Shown here in pieces: positions 56,402 to 64,000 of a DNA stretch of 64,000 bases. The position numbers were made by a program, and so were the translations under genes. This stretch comes from Methylomonas koyamae (GTDB lineage Bacteria; Pseudomonadota; Gammaproteobacteria; Methylococcales; Methylomonadaceae), in the NCBI RefSeq assembly GCF_019669905.1, contig NZ_AP019777.1, positions 3,162,001 through 3,226,000 of the forward strand, read 5' to 3'. A model generated the notes under the pieces. That model saw nothing but the letters and a program-made list of their open reading frames with translations, searched no databases and was not told the DNA's origin. Positions within the stretch are counted from its first letter, which is position 1. Each line of letters starts with the position of its first letter.

Positions 56402-57655
56402 ATGAAGTTGTTCGGAAAGCTGTGCCGGCTGACTTTACTGCTGGCGCCGTTCTTAATCGCGCTGGCGATTTACGCTGCGCTCGACGCCAAACCTTTGTTG
56501 CAAACCCGCGCCGAACTGACGCCGGAGCAAATCGGCCGCGCCCGGCAATTGTTCCACCAAAACGACCCGCGCCGGCTGCGCTCCGGCACTGTCGCCCGCC
56601 TCAGCCTGGAGCAAGCCGATCTCGATTTGGCGCTGAACTACTGGGCCAACCAATTCGCCGGCGCCAGTGCCGCCTTGCGCCTGGAGCAAAATCGGGCCCG
56701 GATCGACGCCACCTGGCCATTGCCGGCCAACCCGTTCGGCGGCTACTTGAATCTAAGGCTGCAACTGCGGCAGAAAATCGGCTTGCCGCTCATCGATTCG
56801 GTTCGCCTCGGCTCCCTTTCAATTCCCGGACCGCTTGCCGAACTGGCGCTCAAAGCCGCGCTAGACTGGTTGCCGCTGCCGGTCGATCTAAAGCTCGTCG
56901 CCGGTTTCGTCCAACATGTGCAATTCCTGCCGCAACGCGCCACCGTCTATTACCGTTGGCAAGCCGATTTACCGCATAAATTGCGCCGCGCCTTACTGGC
57001 CGACGCCGAAGCCCAAATCCTGGAGCCGTACCAGCGCCGGCTGGCCGAACTGAGTGTTAAATTGCCGGACCGCGCCAGCCTGGCAGTATCGACTCAAGCC
57101 TTGTTCCAACTGGCGCAACAGCGCAGCCGAGCCGGCGATCCGATTGCCGAAAACCGGGCGGCGATTTTGGTGCTGACGCTGTATGCCAACGGTATTCCGC
57201 TGAGCAAAGCGATACCCCAAGCCGGACTCTGGCCGCGGCCCTACCGGCGCACGCTGCTGCTGAACGGCCGCGAAGACCTGACCAAACACTATCTGGTATC
57301 GGCAATGTTGGCGGCCTACTCCGGCACGCCGCTGGCCGATGCGGTCGGCTTGTATAAGGAGATCCAGGACTCGCGCGGCGGCAGCGGCTTTTCGTTTCCC
57401 GACCTGGCCGCCGACCGCGCCGGCACCCGCATGGGCGAAACCGCAATTGCCGGCCGGGATCAGGCTGCGCGGCTGCAACAGCGGCTGGCGCAAGCCGGCG
57501 AAGCGGATATGATGCCGGCCACTGCCGACTTGGTCGAATCGATGAACGAAGCCGAATTCGTCCAGCGCTTCGGCGGCGTCGAAGGCGCCGCTTACCGGCA
57601 AACTCTGCAAACCATCGAACGCCGCATCGCCGAACTGGCGTTGTTTCGCGATTGA
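56402..57655 (+). CDS. Conserved hypothetical membrane-anchored protein
   Basis: 417 aa from ATG 56402; an in-frame ATG at 56375 is also possible. Neither has a clear ribosome-binding site. One N-terminal hydrophobic anchor (LTLLLAPFLIALAIYAAL), then a large domain with LTPEQIGRARQLFHQNDPRR, VARLSLEQADLDLALNYWAN and LNGREDLTKHYLVSAMLAAY. The latter His-containing stretch could be catalytic. I do not recognise the family. Ends at a strong bidirectional terminator shared with leuB. Confidence 0.7.
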   Translation: MKLFGKLCRLTLLLAPFLIALAIYAALDAKPLLQTRAELTPEQIGRARQLFHQNDPRRLRSGTVARLSLEQADLDLALNYWANQFAGASAALRLEQNRARIDATWPLPANPFGGYLNLRLQLRQKIGLPLIDSVRLGSLSIPGPLAELALKAALDWLPLPVDLKLVAGFVQHVQFLPQRATVYYRWQADLPHKLRRALLADAEAQILEPYQRRLAELSVKLPDRASLAVSTQALFQLAQQRSRAGDPIAENRAAILVLTLYANGIPLSKAIPQAGLWPRPYRRTLLLNGREDLTKHYLVSAMLAAYSGTPLADAVGLYKEIQDSRGGSGFSFPDLAADRAGTRMGETAIAGRDQAARLQQRLAQAGEADMMPATADLVESMNEAEFVQRFGGVEGAAYRQTLQTIERRIAELALFRD

Positions 57656-57676
57656 TTCGGAAAAATCCGGGCAATA

Positions 57677-57709
57677 AAAAAGGCGGGCCCTTACGGCGCC
57701 CGCCTTTTT
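57677..57709. terminator. Bidirectional terminator between convergent genes
   Basis: AAAAAGGCGGGC (57677-57688), 9-nt loop, GCCCGCCTTTTT (57698-57709). The A/T runs on both sides allow termination in both directions, for the hypothetical gene and for leuB. Confidence 0.93.
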
Positions 57710-57748
57710 ACTGGAGGTTTTAAGCCGATTCGGCTTTACCGCGCAGAC

Positions 57749-58855
57749 TTAAATTTTCGGCATCGCCCGCAGTTTTTCGACGACTTTATCGCCGAACTCC
57801 TGGGTGCTGATCATCGTTACGCCAGTGCCGGGTTTGGACAGATCGGCGGTCGAGTAACCGTCGCCGAACACGCCCTGCATCGCCGCCCAGACGTTTTTCG
57901 CTTCCGCTTCCATGCCAAAACTGTTTTCCAGCATCATCGCCACCGAACCGATCATCGAATAGGGGTTGGCGATGTTTTTGCCGGCGATGTCCGGCGCCGA
58001 ACCGTGTGACGGCTCGTAATAAGCTTTATCGGGACCGATACAGGCCGACGGCATCAAGCCCAGCGAGCCCAAAATGCCGCCGCCCTGGTCGCTCAAAATG
58101 TCGCCGAACATGTTTTCCATCACCATCACGTCGAACTGGGTCGGTCTCAAGCACAGCGCGGTGGCGGCGGCATCGACCAAATAGTTGACGACTTGTACGT
58201 CCGGATAGTCCTTCGCCACTTCTTCCATCACCTCGTTCCACAACACGCTGGACATCAACACGTTGCTTTTATGGATGTTGTGCAGCAACTTGCGACGTTT
58301 TTGCGCCAGCTTGAACGCCTCGTGCATGATGCGGCGGATTTGGTCTTCGTCGTATTCCAGGGTTTCGCGGACGTAGCGCTTACCTTCTTCGTTAACGCCG
58401 CGCTCTTTGTTACCGAAATACAAGCCGCCGACCAGCTCGCGGACCATGATCAAATCGATGCCTTCGCCGATCACTTCCGGCTTTAACGGCGAGAAATGCG
58501 CCAGCGATTTGGGCAACGACACCGGGCGGAAATTGGCGTAAGTGTTGTAACGGCGGCGCATCGGCAGCAAAGCACCGCGTTCGGGTTGCTTCTCGACCGG
58601 GATTTTCTTGGATTCTTCGTGGCTCAAGCCGATAGGGCCTTTCAAGATCGCGTCGGCCTGGTCGCAAATATCAATCGTAGCTTGCGGAAAGGCGTCGCCG
58701 GTTGCGAAGTAAGCGCAGGCGCCGAACAAGGCCGGCAACAATTCGAAGCTCACGTCGTTACGTTCTTCGATGACTTTCAAAACCTTGAGGGCTTCCGCGG
58801 TGATTTCAGGGCCGATGCCGTCGCCGGCCAGGACTGCGATTTTGTAGTTTTTCAT
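57749..58855 (-). CDS. leuB: 3-Isopropylmalate dehydrogenase LeuB
   Basis: 368 aa, normal length. N-terminus [20 protein letters not shown]; substrate-binding arginines in [25 protein letters not shown] with the family Arg/Glu; catalytic Lys region; [19 protein letters not shown] with the metal-binding aspartates; and NAD-binding [18 protein letters not shown]. Catalyses oxidative decarboxylation of 3-isopropylmalate in leucine synthesis. It stands apart from leuCD here; what follows leuB on this strand is a terminator. Confidence 0.97.
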   Translation of the reverse strand: MKNYKIAVLAGDGIGPEITAEALKVLKVIEERNDVSFELLPALFGACAYFATGDAFPQATIDICDQADAILKGPIGLSHEESKKIPVEKQPERGALLPMRRRYNTYANFRPVSLPKSLAHFSPLKPEVIGEGIDLIMVRELVGGLYFGNKERGVNEEGKRYVRETLEYDEDQIRRIMHEAFKLAQKRRKLLHNIHKSNVLMSSVLWNEVMEEVAKDYPDVQVVNYLVDAAATALCLRPTQFDVMVMENMFGDILSDQGGGILGSLGLMPSACIGPDKAYYEPSHGSAPDIAGKNIANPYSMIGSVAMMLENSFGMEAEAKNVWAAMQGVFGDGYSTADLSKPGTGVTMISTQEFGDKVVEKLRAMPKI

Positions 58856-59015
58856 GAGATGGTGAGTGCTGAGTGGTTAAAGCGTTGAATCGAAAACGTT
58901 CGGTCAGTAAACAAACCGCGGATTTTAGCAGATTGGCCGCCACGCTTTCCTTGAAAAACGGCTTTCGTTTATCGATAGGCTACACTGTGCACGTCTTAAC
59001 GTGAGAACTGACCTG

Positions 59016-59532
59016 ATGAGTGACGAAAAACGCCTATCCACCACCCAACTCGCCAAATTACGCGGCGTATCCCAGGAGCAAATGTTCGGGCAACTGACCG
59101 CCGCCGGACGTGCTGCCGGCGGCGTTTATCTGACCGGCAAATACGGCCAATACGTCGCTTGGCCGGAAGCGCGTAGCCTCGATGCAGCGTCAGCGGAATC
59201 GAGGATTACAAAATTCCAACCATCAGGTGAACATTAAATAAATGAATTATATTGCCCTTTGAATCCTCGATTGCATCGAGGCTACTTGCTACGAACGCAA
59301 ACTGCCGATTGAAGAGGAAATGTACTGCGACTTTTACATCCCCACCGGCAAGGTGTATATCGAATTCTGGGGCTACGAGAACGACGCCAAATACCAAGCC
59401 GGCAAACAGGAAAAACTCGCCATTTACCAGAAATATAATTTCAATTTGATTGAATTGACCGATAAGGATGTGTTGAATTTGGATGATATTTTGCCGAGGT
59501 TGTTGTTGAGATTTGGGGTGCAGGCTTATTGA
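59016..59532 (+). pseudogene. Broken nuclease-like gene interrupted at a nested inverted repeat
   Basis: The first part (ATG 59016, MSDEKRLSTTQLAKLRGVSQ, then GGVYLTGKYGQYVAWPE) looks like an N-terminal helix-turn-helix/SAM-type domain. The last part (about 59290-59532) reads YERKLPIEEEMYCDFYIPTG, VYIEFWGYEND and KLAIYQKYNFNLIELTDKD, a nuclease-like C-terminal domain as in homologues I recall. The two parts are separated by a 111-bp inverted-repeat element with in-frame stops. Removing the element does not restore the frame, and the middle of the intact protein seems to be gone. So this is a pseudogene by deletion and insertion. Confidence 0.7.
59174..59284. repeat. 111-bp nested inverted repeat (MITE/REP-doublet-like)
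   Basis: Outer arms TAGCCTCGATGCA (59174-59186) and TGCATCGAGGCTA (59272-59284) match perfectly, 13 bp. Inner arms AATCGAGGATT (59197-59207) and AATCCTCGATT (59262-59272) match perfectly, 11 bp. The core between is AT-rich. No clear target-site duplication was found. It breaks the host gene. Confidence 0.8.
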
Positions 59533-59695
59533 TTTCGAAAAATTCGTGTAGGGCGTATTAGCGCTAGCGTAATACGCCGAAAGAAAAGAAAATTCGGCGC
59601 AATGCCCGTTGGTTATTGCGCCTTACGGCATTGGTTGAATATGATTAAAGCGGTTAAGTTTTGATAAATTTTTCATCATTAAATGGAGAAAATAT

Positions 59696-61063
59696 ATGAG
59701 TATGAGCTGGGAAAAACTGTTATGTTCCGAACGTTTAGGTGCTCGACCTTCAAAAACTGAACTAGGGCGTTCAACTTTTATATCTGATCAGGACAAAATA
59801 ATATTTTCGGGTGCGTTTAGACGTCTCGCAAGAAAAACTCAGGTTCACCCTCTAGCAACAAATGACCATATTCACAATCGATTAACACACAGTTTAGAGG
59901 TGGCTTGTGTTGGTAGAAGCTTAGGAAGTTTGGTTGGAAAAAAGCTGGCGTTAGACGGCAATCTTCCAGAGAAAATATCATCGGGTGATATTGGTGAAAT
60001 TGTTAAAGCGACATGTTTGGCTCATGACATCGGAAATCCACCATTTGGTCATACAGGCGAAGAGGCCATACGCAGTTGGTTTAATAACGAGGGAAGTCAA
60101 TATTTAAAGGAGTTAAGACCATGTGAGGCCAATGATTTAAAAACATTTGAAGGAAACGCTCAAGGACTCAGGATTTTGACATCCGTTGAAAATCACTTGA
60201 ATGAAGGAGGTATGCGACTTACATACGCAACACTTGCGTCATTTATAAAATATCCTTGGACCTCACTTCCTTCGACTGATGGTCAAAGGCCAAAAAAGAA
60301 TAAATATGGAGTATTCACATCCGAATTGGAGATATTTAAGGAAATATCAAATGCCACAGGATTAATGAAAAAAGATGGTGATGACTGATATGCGCGACAT
60401 CCTCTCGTTCATCTTATGGAATCGGCAGATGACTTTTGCTACGGAATTCTTGATCTTGAAGATGGATTAGAAATGAACATCTTAAAATGGGATGATATAT
60501 TCGAAATATTAAGACCTGTTTTAGAAATAAATGGGAGCGATATCTCTGATGTAGAAAATGAGTTGGGAAAAATGAATTATGGACGAAAAATGCCTATTTT
60601 AAGAGGAAAGGTAATCGGCGCTTATGTAGAAGCCGCAGCCGATGCGTTTATAAAACATGAAAACCAATATCTTAATGGTGACCCAACAAGCCTGATCGAT
60701 TTATGCGAGTCTGATGTAAAAAATTCAGTGTACAAGGCCAAGGAAATTGCAAAAGATATAATTTTCAATCACCCGCGAAAAATTGAATTAGAAATTGGTT
60801 CTTACAATGTAATATCCACACTACTAAATGTTATGTGTGAGGCAGCTTTAGAGTGGAGCAAGGACTCCAACAAAATGTCTTTTAGAAGTCAGAGAGTAAT
60901 GGATTTAATTGGAAGAAATACTTTTCATCCTAGAATTGGAGAGAATAGCAATGAACTATCCAAAAATTACATGGTATTGCTAAGAGTCATCGATTTCGTA
61001 AGTGGCATGACAGATAATTATGCAACATTTCTCGCTAAACAATTTAATGGCATGGGAATATAG
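59696..61063 (+). pseudogene. dgt: dGTPase/dNTP triphosphohydrolase gene with one in-frame TGA
   Basis: Full-length reading gives 455 sense codons if the TGA at 60386-60388 is read through. GGAG precedes ATG 59696. HD-domain residues are visible: RLARKTQVHPL, HNRLTHSLEV and CLAHDIGNPPFGHTGEEA. Just after the TGA the frame continues YARHPLVHLMESADDFCYGI, the conserved region holding the last metal/catalytic Asp. The frame is the same on both sides, so one substitution (for example TGG to TGA) explains the break. The 5' part alone lacks the ADD motif and should be inactive. Very AT-rich, unlike core genes. dGTPases deplete dNTPs, and some act in phage defence. Confidence 0.82.
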
Positions 61064-61657
61064 GGCCGTAGGATGTGCTGAACACCGTGAAGCCCATCGG
61101 TCGCGAATGATGCGCTTCGCTTTTTTGAACCAAACATCTATCTCCATCAACCCCACCAAGCCTTCATAGTTGGCGGCACTGGAATAACGCCAATGCTGCG
61201 GTAAATTGACATAACCACGCTTGACCGGGTTGGCGTGGATGTAGTCCAGATTCTGCCGCATCATCGCTTCGTTCAAAATCATTTCGGCATGTACGCCCTC
61301 TTGCCAGAACTGGTATTCGCGATCCCGTTTATGTGCGGCTTTGGCAAAATGCAGGCGTTGCAGCAGGCGCTCGGCTTGTTGCCGCTGGAGGTGGTCAATG
61401 ATCCGGCGAGCGGTATAAGCTTTGAAGCCGGCAACGCATTTGTCGAGTTCCGGGGCTTGGGCGATAAAGTGCAGATGGTTTTCCAAAATCACGTAGCCAT
61501 AGAGTTTTAAACCTGTGTGTTGGCGTTGGTATTGCCAACTGTCTAGGACGATTTACACGGTTTCCGGGCGGGTAAACACGGCCAGCCATTCCACGACGGT
61601 GCAGGTCATGAAATGGGGTTTGTCGGCTTCGGTGATGAGATAACGGCTTCTGCCCAT
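60980..61657 (-). pseudogene. REP-associated tyrosine transposase (RAYT) with in-frame TAA
   Basis: From ATG 61657 the frame reads MGRSRYLITEADKPHFMTCT, and at codon 35 meets TAA (61555-61553). It then continues in the same frame with IVLDSWQYQRQHTGLKLYGY, ILENHLHFIAQAPEL (the HxH/Y1-type catalytic region), FWQEGVHAEMILNEA and NPVKRGYVNLPQHWRYSSA. This is the complete RAYT architecture. One nonsense change inactivates it. The normal end is probably near 61130; the frame runs on into antisense of dgt. RAYTs mobilise REP elements, and a REP-like sequence (GCGCTTCGC region, 61068-61125) lies just downstream. Confidence 0.82.
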
Positions 61658-62133
61658 GCTTTACCTTGATTCATAAAGACGCCAGAGCGTCCGGGGCTGC
61701 ATTCCCTCGCGGAGCGTGGGAACGATGATAGGACCAAAATGACTTAAATCGGCATCTCGATTATATCCATTCGAATCCGGTCAAGCATGGTCAAGTAAAA
61801 CCGGCGATGGATTTACCCACAGGGCATAAAGGCCGTATTCCAGTTTTCATCAATTGGTGAAACCCGGAATTTATCCAAATGATTGGGGGAGCAATGAGCA
61901 ATATTAAATTCAAGGTATCGAGTAACGCGAACGATGCGCCTCCTAACGTCGGCAGCATCCTATCAGCGCATTTTATGGGCTTGTTTAAGCGTTGAGGTTT
62001 GCATGGCCAGCCTCCAGAGTAAAATGCTCCCGAGTTAGCTGGCCGAATCGCACGTTGGCGGACAAGGATCGCATAATTCACATTGCGCCCCGGAAGAGTA
62101 GAATTAGGCCGACCCGCAACCGAGGAATAGACC
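61658..62133. other. Intergenic stretch with dispersed repeat copy B
   Basis: Contains 61694-61727, the better-preserved copy of the repeat at 11811-11845 (core CTCGCGGAGCGTGGGAACG). The rest shows no credible gene on either strand; a 114-codon open frame on the minus strand lacks coding features. Confidence 0.45.
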
Positions 62134-62730
62134 ATGGCACTTGCCGAAAAATTGAAGTTGAGCAGCAGCGACTATCTGCAAGGCGAAGAGGCCGCAACGG
62201 TGAAACACGAATATCTGGACGGCGAGGTCTGGGCCATGGTCGGCGCCAGCGATGCGCATGTTTCGATTTCCATGAATCTGGCGTTTCTGTTGAAGCAAGC
62301 GCTGAAACAGTCGCCTTGCCGGCCTTATATTTCCGACATGAAAGTCAACGTGGCCGCGGCTAACGCCTTCTTTTACCCAGACGTGCTGGTCACGTGCCAC
62401 CCAAAGGACCGGGAGAATCGTTTATTCAAACAATATCCGCTGTTCATCGCCGAGGTCTTGTCGCCTTCCACCGAAGCCTTCGACCGCGGCGCCAAATTCG
62501 CCGCCTACCGTCAACTCGACAGCTTGCAGAGCTATTGGTTGATCGACAGCCGAACCCAGGCCATCGATTGCTTCCGGCGCACCGCCGACAACGCCTGGCT
62601 GCTGCATAGCTATACCGACTCGAGCGCTAAGCTGGCATTGCCGGAGCTGGATTTGGCATTGGATTTTGCCGAGATTTACGCCGATGTTACGTTGGATGCC
62701 GAGCCGCCGCTAGCCGAAACCGTTGGCTAA
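62134..62730 (+). CDS. Uma2-family (DUF820) putative endonuclease
   Basis: 198 aa; GAGG upstream of the ATG. PD-(D/E)xK-type layout of Uma2 proteins: KHEYLDGEVWAMVGASDAHV (Glu and His), SDMKVNVAAANAFFYPDVLV with the PD motif, FIAEVLSPSTEAFDRGAKFA (Glu and Lys) and YWLIDSRTQAIDCFRR. Uma2 proteins are abundant in cyanobacteria and methanotrophs; their role is unsettled. Alone in its transcription unit, directly upstream of the vapBC-type module. Confidence 0.85.
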   Translation: MALAEKLKLSSSDYLQGEEAATVKHEYLDGEVWAMVGASDAHVSISMNLAFLLKQALKQSPCRPYISDMKVNVAAANAFFYPDVLVTCHPKDRENRLFKQYPLFIAEVLSPSTEAFDRGAKFAAYRQLDSLQSYWLIDSRTQAIDCFRRTADNAWLLHSYTDSSAKLALPELDLALDFAEIYADVTLDAEPPLAETVG

Positions 62731-62755
62731 ACCGATGCGGCAAGCCGGCCTTGCC

Positions 62756-62818
62756 CTACCCAGCAAACACCGACAACACCCGCAAAAAACTGTCTTCCAA
62801 CTCCGCTCGTAAATGCAG
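62756..62818. repeat. 63-bp direct repeat, left copy (duplicate of truC 3' end)
   Basis: Matches 63595-63657 at 59 of 63 positions (shared blocks GCAAACACCGACAACACCCG and CAAAAAACTGTCTTCCAACT). The right copy is the genuine 3' end of the TruC-like gene, so this left copy is a detached fragment. The two copies flank the vapBC-type module, 839 bp apart. Confidence 0.85.
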
Positions 62819-62926
62819 AGAAAAATCATGCGCTTCGCCGCGCGCGGGAGCGACGAAGCCTTGTCTATAGACCGCCGCCAGTCGATAATTCGTCTTCATT
62901 TCTGTCTCACCCTAAGGAGTTTGCCA

Positions 62927-63193
62927 GTGTCTACCGCCACAATTACCCTGTCCAGCAAAGGGCAGGTTGTTATACCCAAGGAAATTCGCGACGAATTGCA
63001 TTGGGAAGCCGGCACGGAGCTCACCCTGATTGCCAATGCATCCGGCGTTACGCTAAAAGCGGTGGAAAAAAAATCCGGCCGCAATTTGGCGGATTTGATC
63101 GGCATGCTCAAACATGACGGACCGCCGCTATCCACAGATGCCTTATGTAAGCCAGTGGAACTCAACGCAGAAGACGGTTCGGATGCTTCATGA
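62927..63193 (+). CDS. AbrB/MazE-type antitoxin (VapB-like)
   Basis: 88 aa starting with GTG 62927, preceded by AAGGAG 7 nt upstream; earlier in-frame codons read through the direct repeat and are non-coding. The swapped-hairpin DNA-binding domain reads TLSSKGQVVIPKEIRDEL and AGTELTLIANASGVTLKAVE. The C-terminal tail (GRNLADLIGMLKHDG) would bind and block the toxin. Its stop overlaps the toxin start (ATGA). Such antitoxins repress their own promoter. Confidence 0.88.
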   Translation: MSTATITLSSKGQVVIPKEIRDELHWEAGTELTLIANASGVTLKAVEKKSGRNLADLIGMLKHDGPPLSTDALCKPVELNAEDGSDAS

Positions 63194-63585
63194 TTACTTT
63201 TGACACCAACCTATTGGTGCGGGCGGTAGTGGACGACCATCCGGAACAAGTCGCCTTGGTTCGGCAATTGATTGCCAGCGACCGGATCTTTGTTTCGCGC
63301 ACCGTGCTGCTGGAAACCGAATGGGTGTTACGCGCCCGATATAAAAAATCCCGCGACCAACTGATCGCTTTTTTCTCGGCATTATTGGCCGTGGACAACA
63401 CCGTGATCGAGGATGCGGAAGCCGTCGCCAATGCACTGGAATGGTACGCGCAAGGCGCCGATTTCGCCGATGCCTTGCATCTGGCGGCATGCGGCACAGC
63501 CGTCATGCACACTTTTGACCGCAATTTTTGCAAAGCGGCCAGGGATGCCGGATCGGCACCGGAAGTACGGGTGTTAGGAAATTAA
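63190..63585 (+). CDS. PIN-domain toxin (VapC-like ribonuclease)
   Basis: 131 aa. PIN acidic residues in place: ITFDTNLLVRAVV (Asp5), LLETEWVLR (Glu), ADFADALHLAAC (Asp) and HTFDRNF (Asp). VapC-type toxins cleave tRNA or rRNA unless held by VapB. Translationally coupled to the antitoxin (4-nt overlap). The module is inserted between a duplicated piece of truC and truC itself. Confidence 0.9.
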   Translation: MITFDTNLLVRAVVDDHPEQVALVRQLIASDRIFVSRTVLLETEWVLRARYKKSRDQLIAFFSALLAVDNTVIEDAEAVANALEWYAQGADFADALHLAACGTAVMHTFDRNFCKAARDAGSAPEVRVLGN

Positions 63586-63594
63586 ACGACTGCA

Positions 63595-64000
63595 CTACCC
63601 TGCAAACACCGACAACACCCGCAAAAAACTGTCTTCCAACTCTGCCCGCAAATGCAGCATCTCGCCGGTCGCCGGATGCGAAAAAGCCATTTCCGTCGCG
63701 GCCAGCATCAAACGCCCCTGGCCGAAACGTTCGGCAAAATAACGGTTATGGCGGCCGCGGCCGTGGTTGGCGTCGCCGATGATCGGGTGGCTGATGTGTT
63801 TCATATGTCGGCGCAGTTGGTGTTTGCGGCCGGTTTCCGGGTAGAGTTCGATTAGGCTGTAGCGGCTGGTGGGGTGGCCTTCGATGGCGACCGGAATTTC
63901 GGTGGTTGCCAGCCGCCGATAGCGGGTGCGGGCTTCGCGCTCCGGCTGCGGTTCGCCTTTCAAGCGGCGGTCTTCCGGCTCGTCGCGCAGCGGATGGTCG
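63595..64000 (-). CDS. truC: tRNA pseudouridine synthase TruC-like (5' end beyond window)
   Basis: The frame is open through position 64000, so only the C-terminal ~134 residues are seen. DHPLRDEPEDRRLKGEP and TGRKHQLRRHMKHISHPIIG are typical of RluA-family synthases. The combination HISHPIIGDANHGRGRHN resembles TruC (tRNA U65) more than RluC/RluD. The 3' end carries the 63-bp sequence duplicated at 62756. Confidence 0.75.
   Translation of the reverse strand, partial: DHPLRDEPEDRRLKGEPQPEREARTRYRRLATTEIPVAIEGHPTSRYSLIELYPETGRKHQLRRHMKHISHPIIGDANHGRGRHNRYFAERFGQGRLMLAATEMAFSHPATGEMLHLRAELEDSFLRVLSVFAG

Noticed and set aside
61791..62135. 114-aa minus-strand frame
   Set aside because: Composition is not protein-like, it has no start signals, and it spans an intergenic region.

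Overview
This window most likely comes from the chromosome of a gammaproteobacterial methanotroph or close relative (Methylomonas/Methylococcales-like). That is inference, not proof. The core genes are moderately GC-rich and gammaproteobacterial in style (YbiT, LeuB, a TruC-like synthase). There is a His-rich SmbP-type protein, a family first known from ammonia oxidisers and also met in methane oxidisers. Exosortase-sorted proteins (PEP-CTERM and a VPLPG variant) occur, along with many short dispersed inverted repeats and RAYT/IS remnants. No rRNA, tRNA or CRISPR array was recognised.

Layout. 0-6 kb: a 5'-truncated membrane sulfatase-type gene, then a leftward periplasmic redox operon (DsbD-like, redoxin, lipoprotein hydrolase). 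6.5-11.4 kb: a rightward seven-gene operon of mostly uncharacterised envelope proteins: DUF6152-type, two paralogous secreted proteins, an exosortase substrate, two DUF6644-like membrane proteins and a CxxCH lipoprotein. 11.9-15.8 kb: a lone AT-rich NACHT NTPase with a nuclease-like N-terminus, a candidate bacterial NLR-type defence gene. 16-22 kb: a SulP transporter and a leftward molybdenum hydroxylase operon (2Fe-2S subunit, Mo subunit, XdhC). 22.3-25.3 kb: a rightward chrB-chrA-chrC chromate-resistance operon with a perfect inverted repeat just upstream. 25.3-30.4 kb: an accessory stretch with a partial chrC duplication, dispersed repeats, an intact IS630-type element, an Mrr-type nuclease with zinc ribbon and a membrane pentapeptide-repeat protein.

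30.4-45 kb: an RND pump with its adaptor, a TAT-exported superoxide reductase-like protein, a metallo-beta-lactamase-fold lipoprotein, and a two-gene signalling unit. That unit is a four-PAS HisKA_2-type kinase overlapping a 1508-aa REC-PAS-GAF-GGDEF-EAL protein. 45-52.6 kb: smbP, then a leftward operon (PEP-CTERM/DVUA0089-like, DUF4331, TPR, HupE/UreJ-like) transcribed divergently from an ECF sigma factor and a double-cupin protein. It looks like one regulated unit. 52.6-58.9 kb: housekeeping genes (ybiT, a GST, leuB) with small genes, including a 51-codon membrane peptide that has its own terminator. 59-64 kb: a decay-prone region. It holds a nuclease-like gene broken at a 111-bp nested inverted repeat, a dGTPase gene with one in-frame TGA, a RAYT gene with one in-frame TAA, a Uma2-type protein, a vapBC-type module flanked by 63-bp direct repeats, and the 3' end of a TruC-like pseudouridine synthase gene running off the window.

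The parts best supported as poorly described biology are the DUF6152/DUF6644/cytochrome operon, the NACHT gene, and the ECF-controlled DUF4331-TPR-HupE unit.
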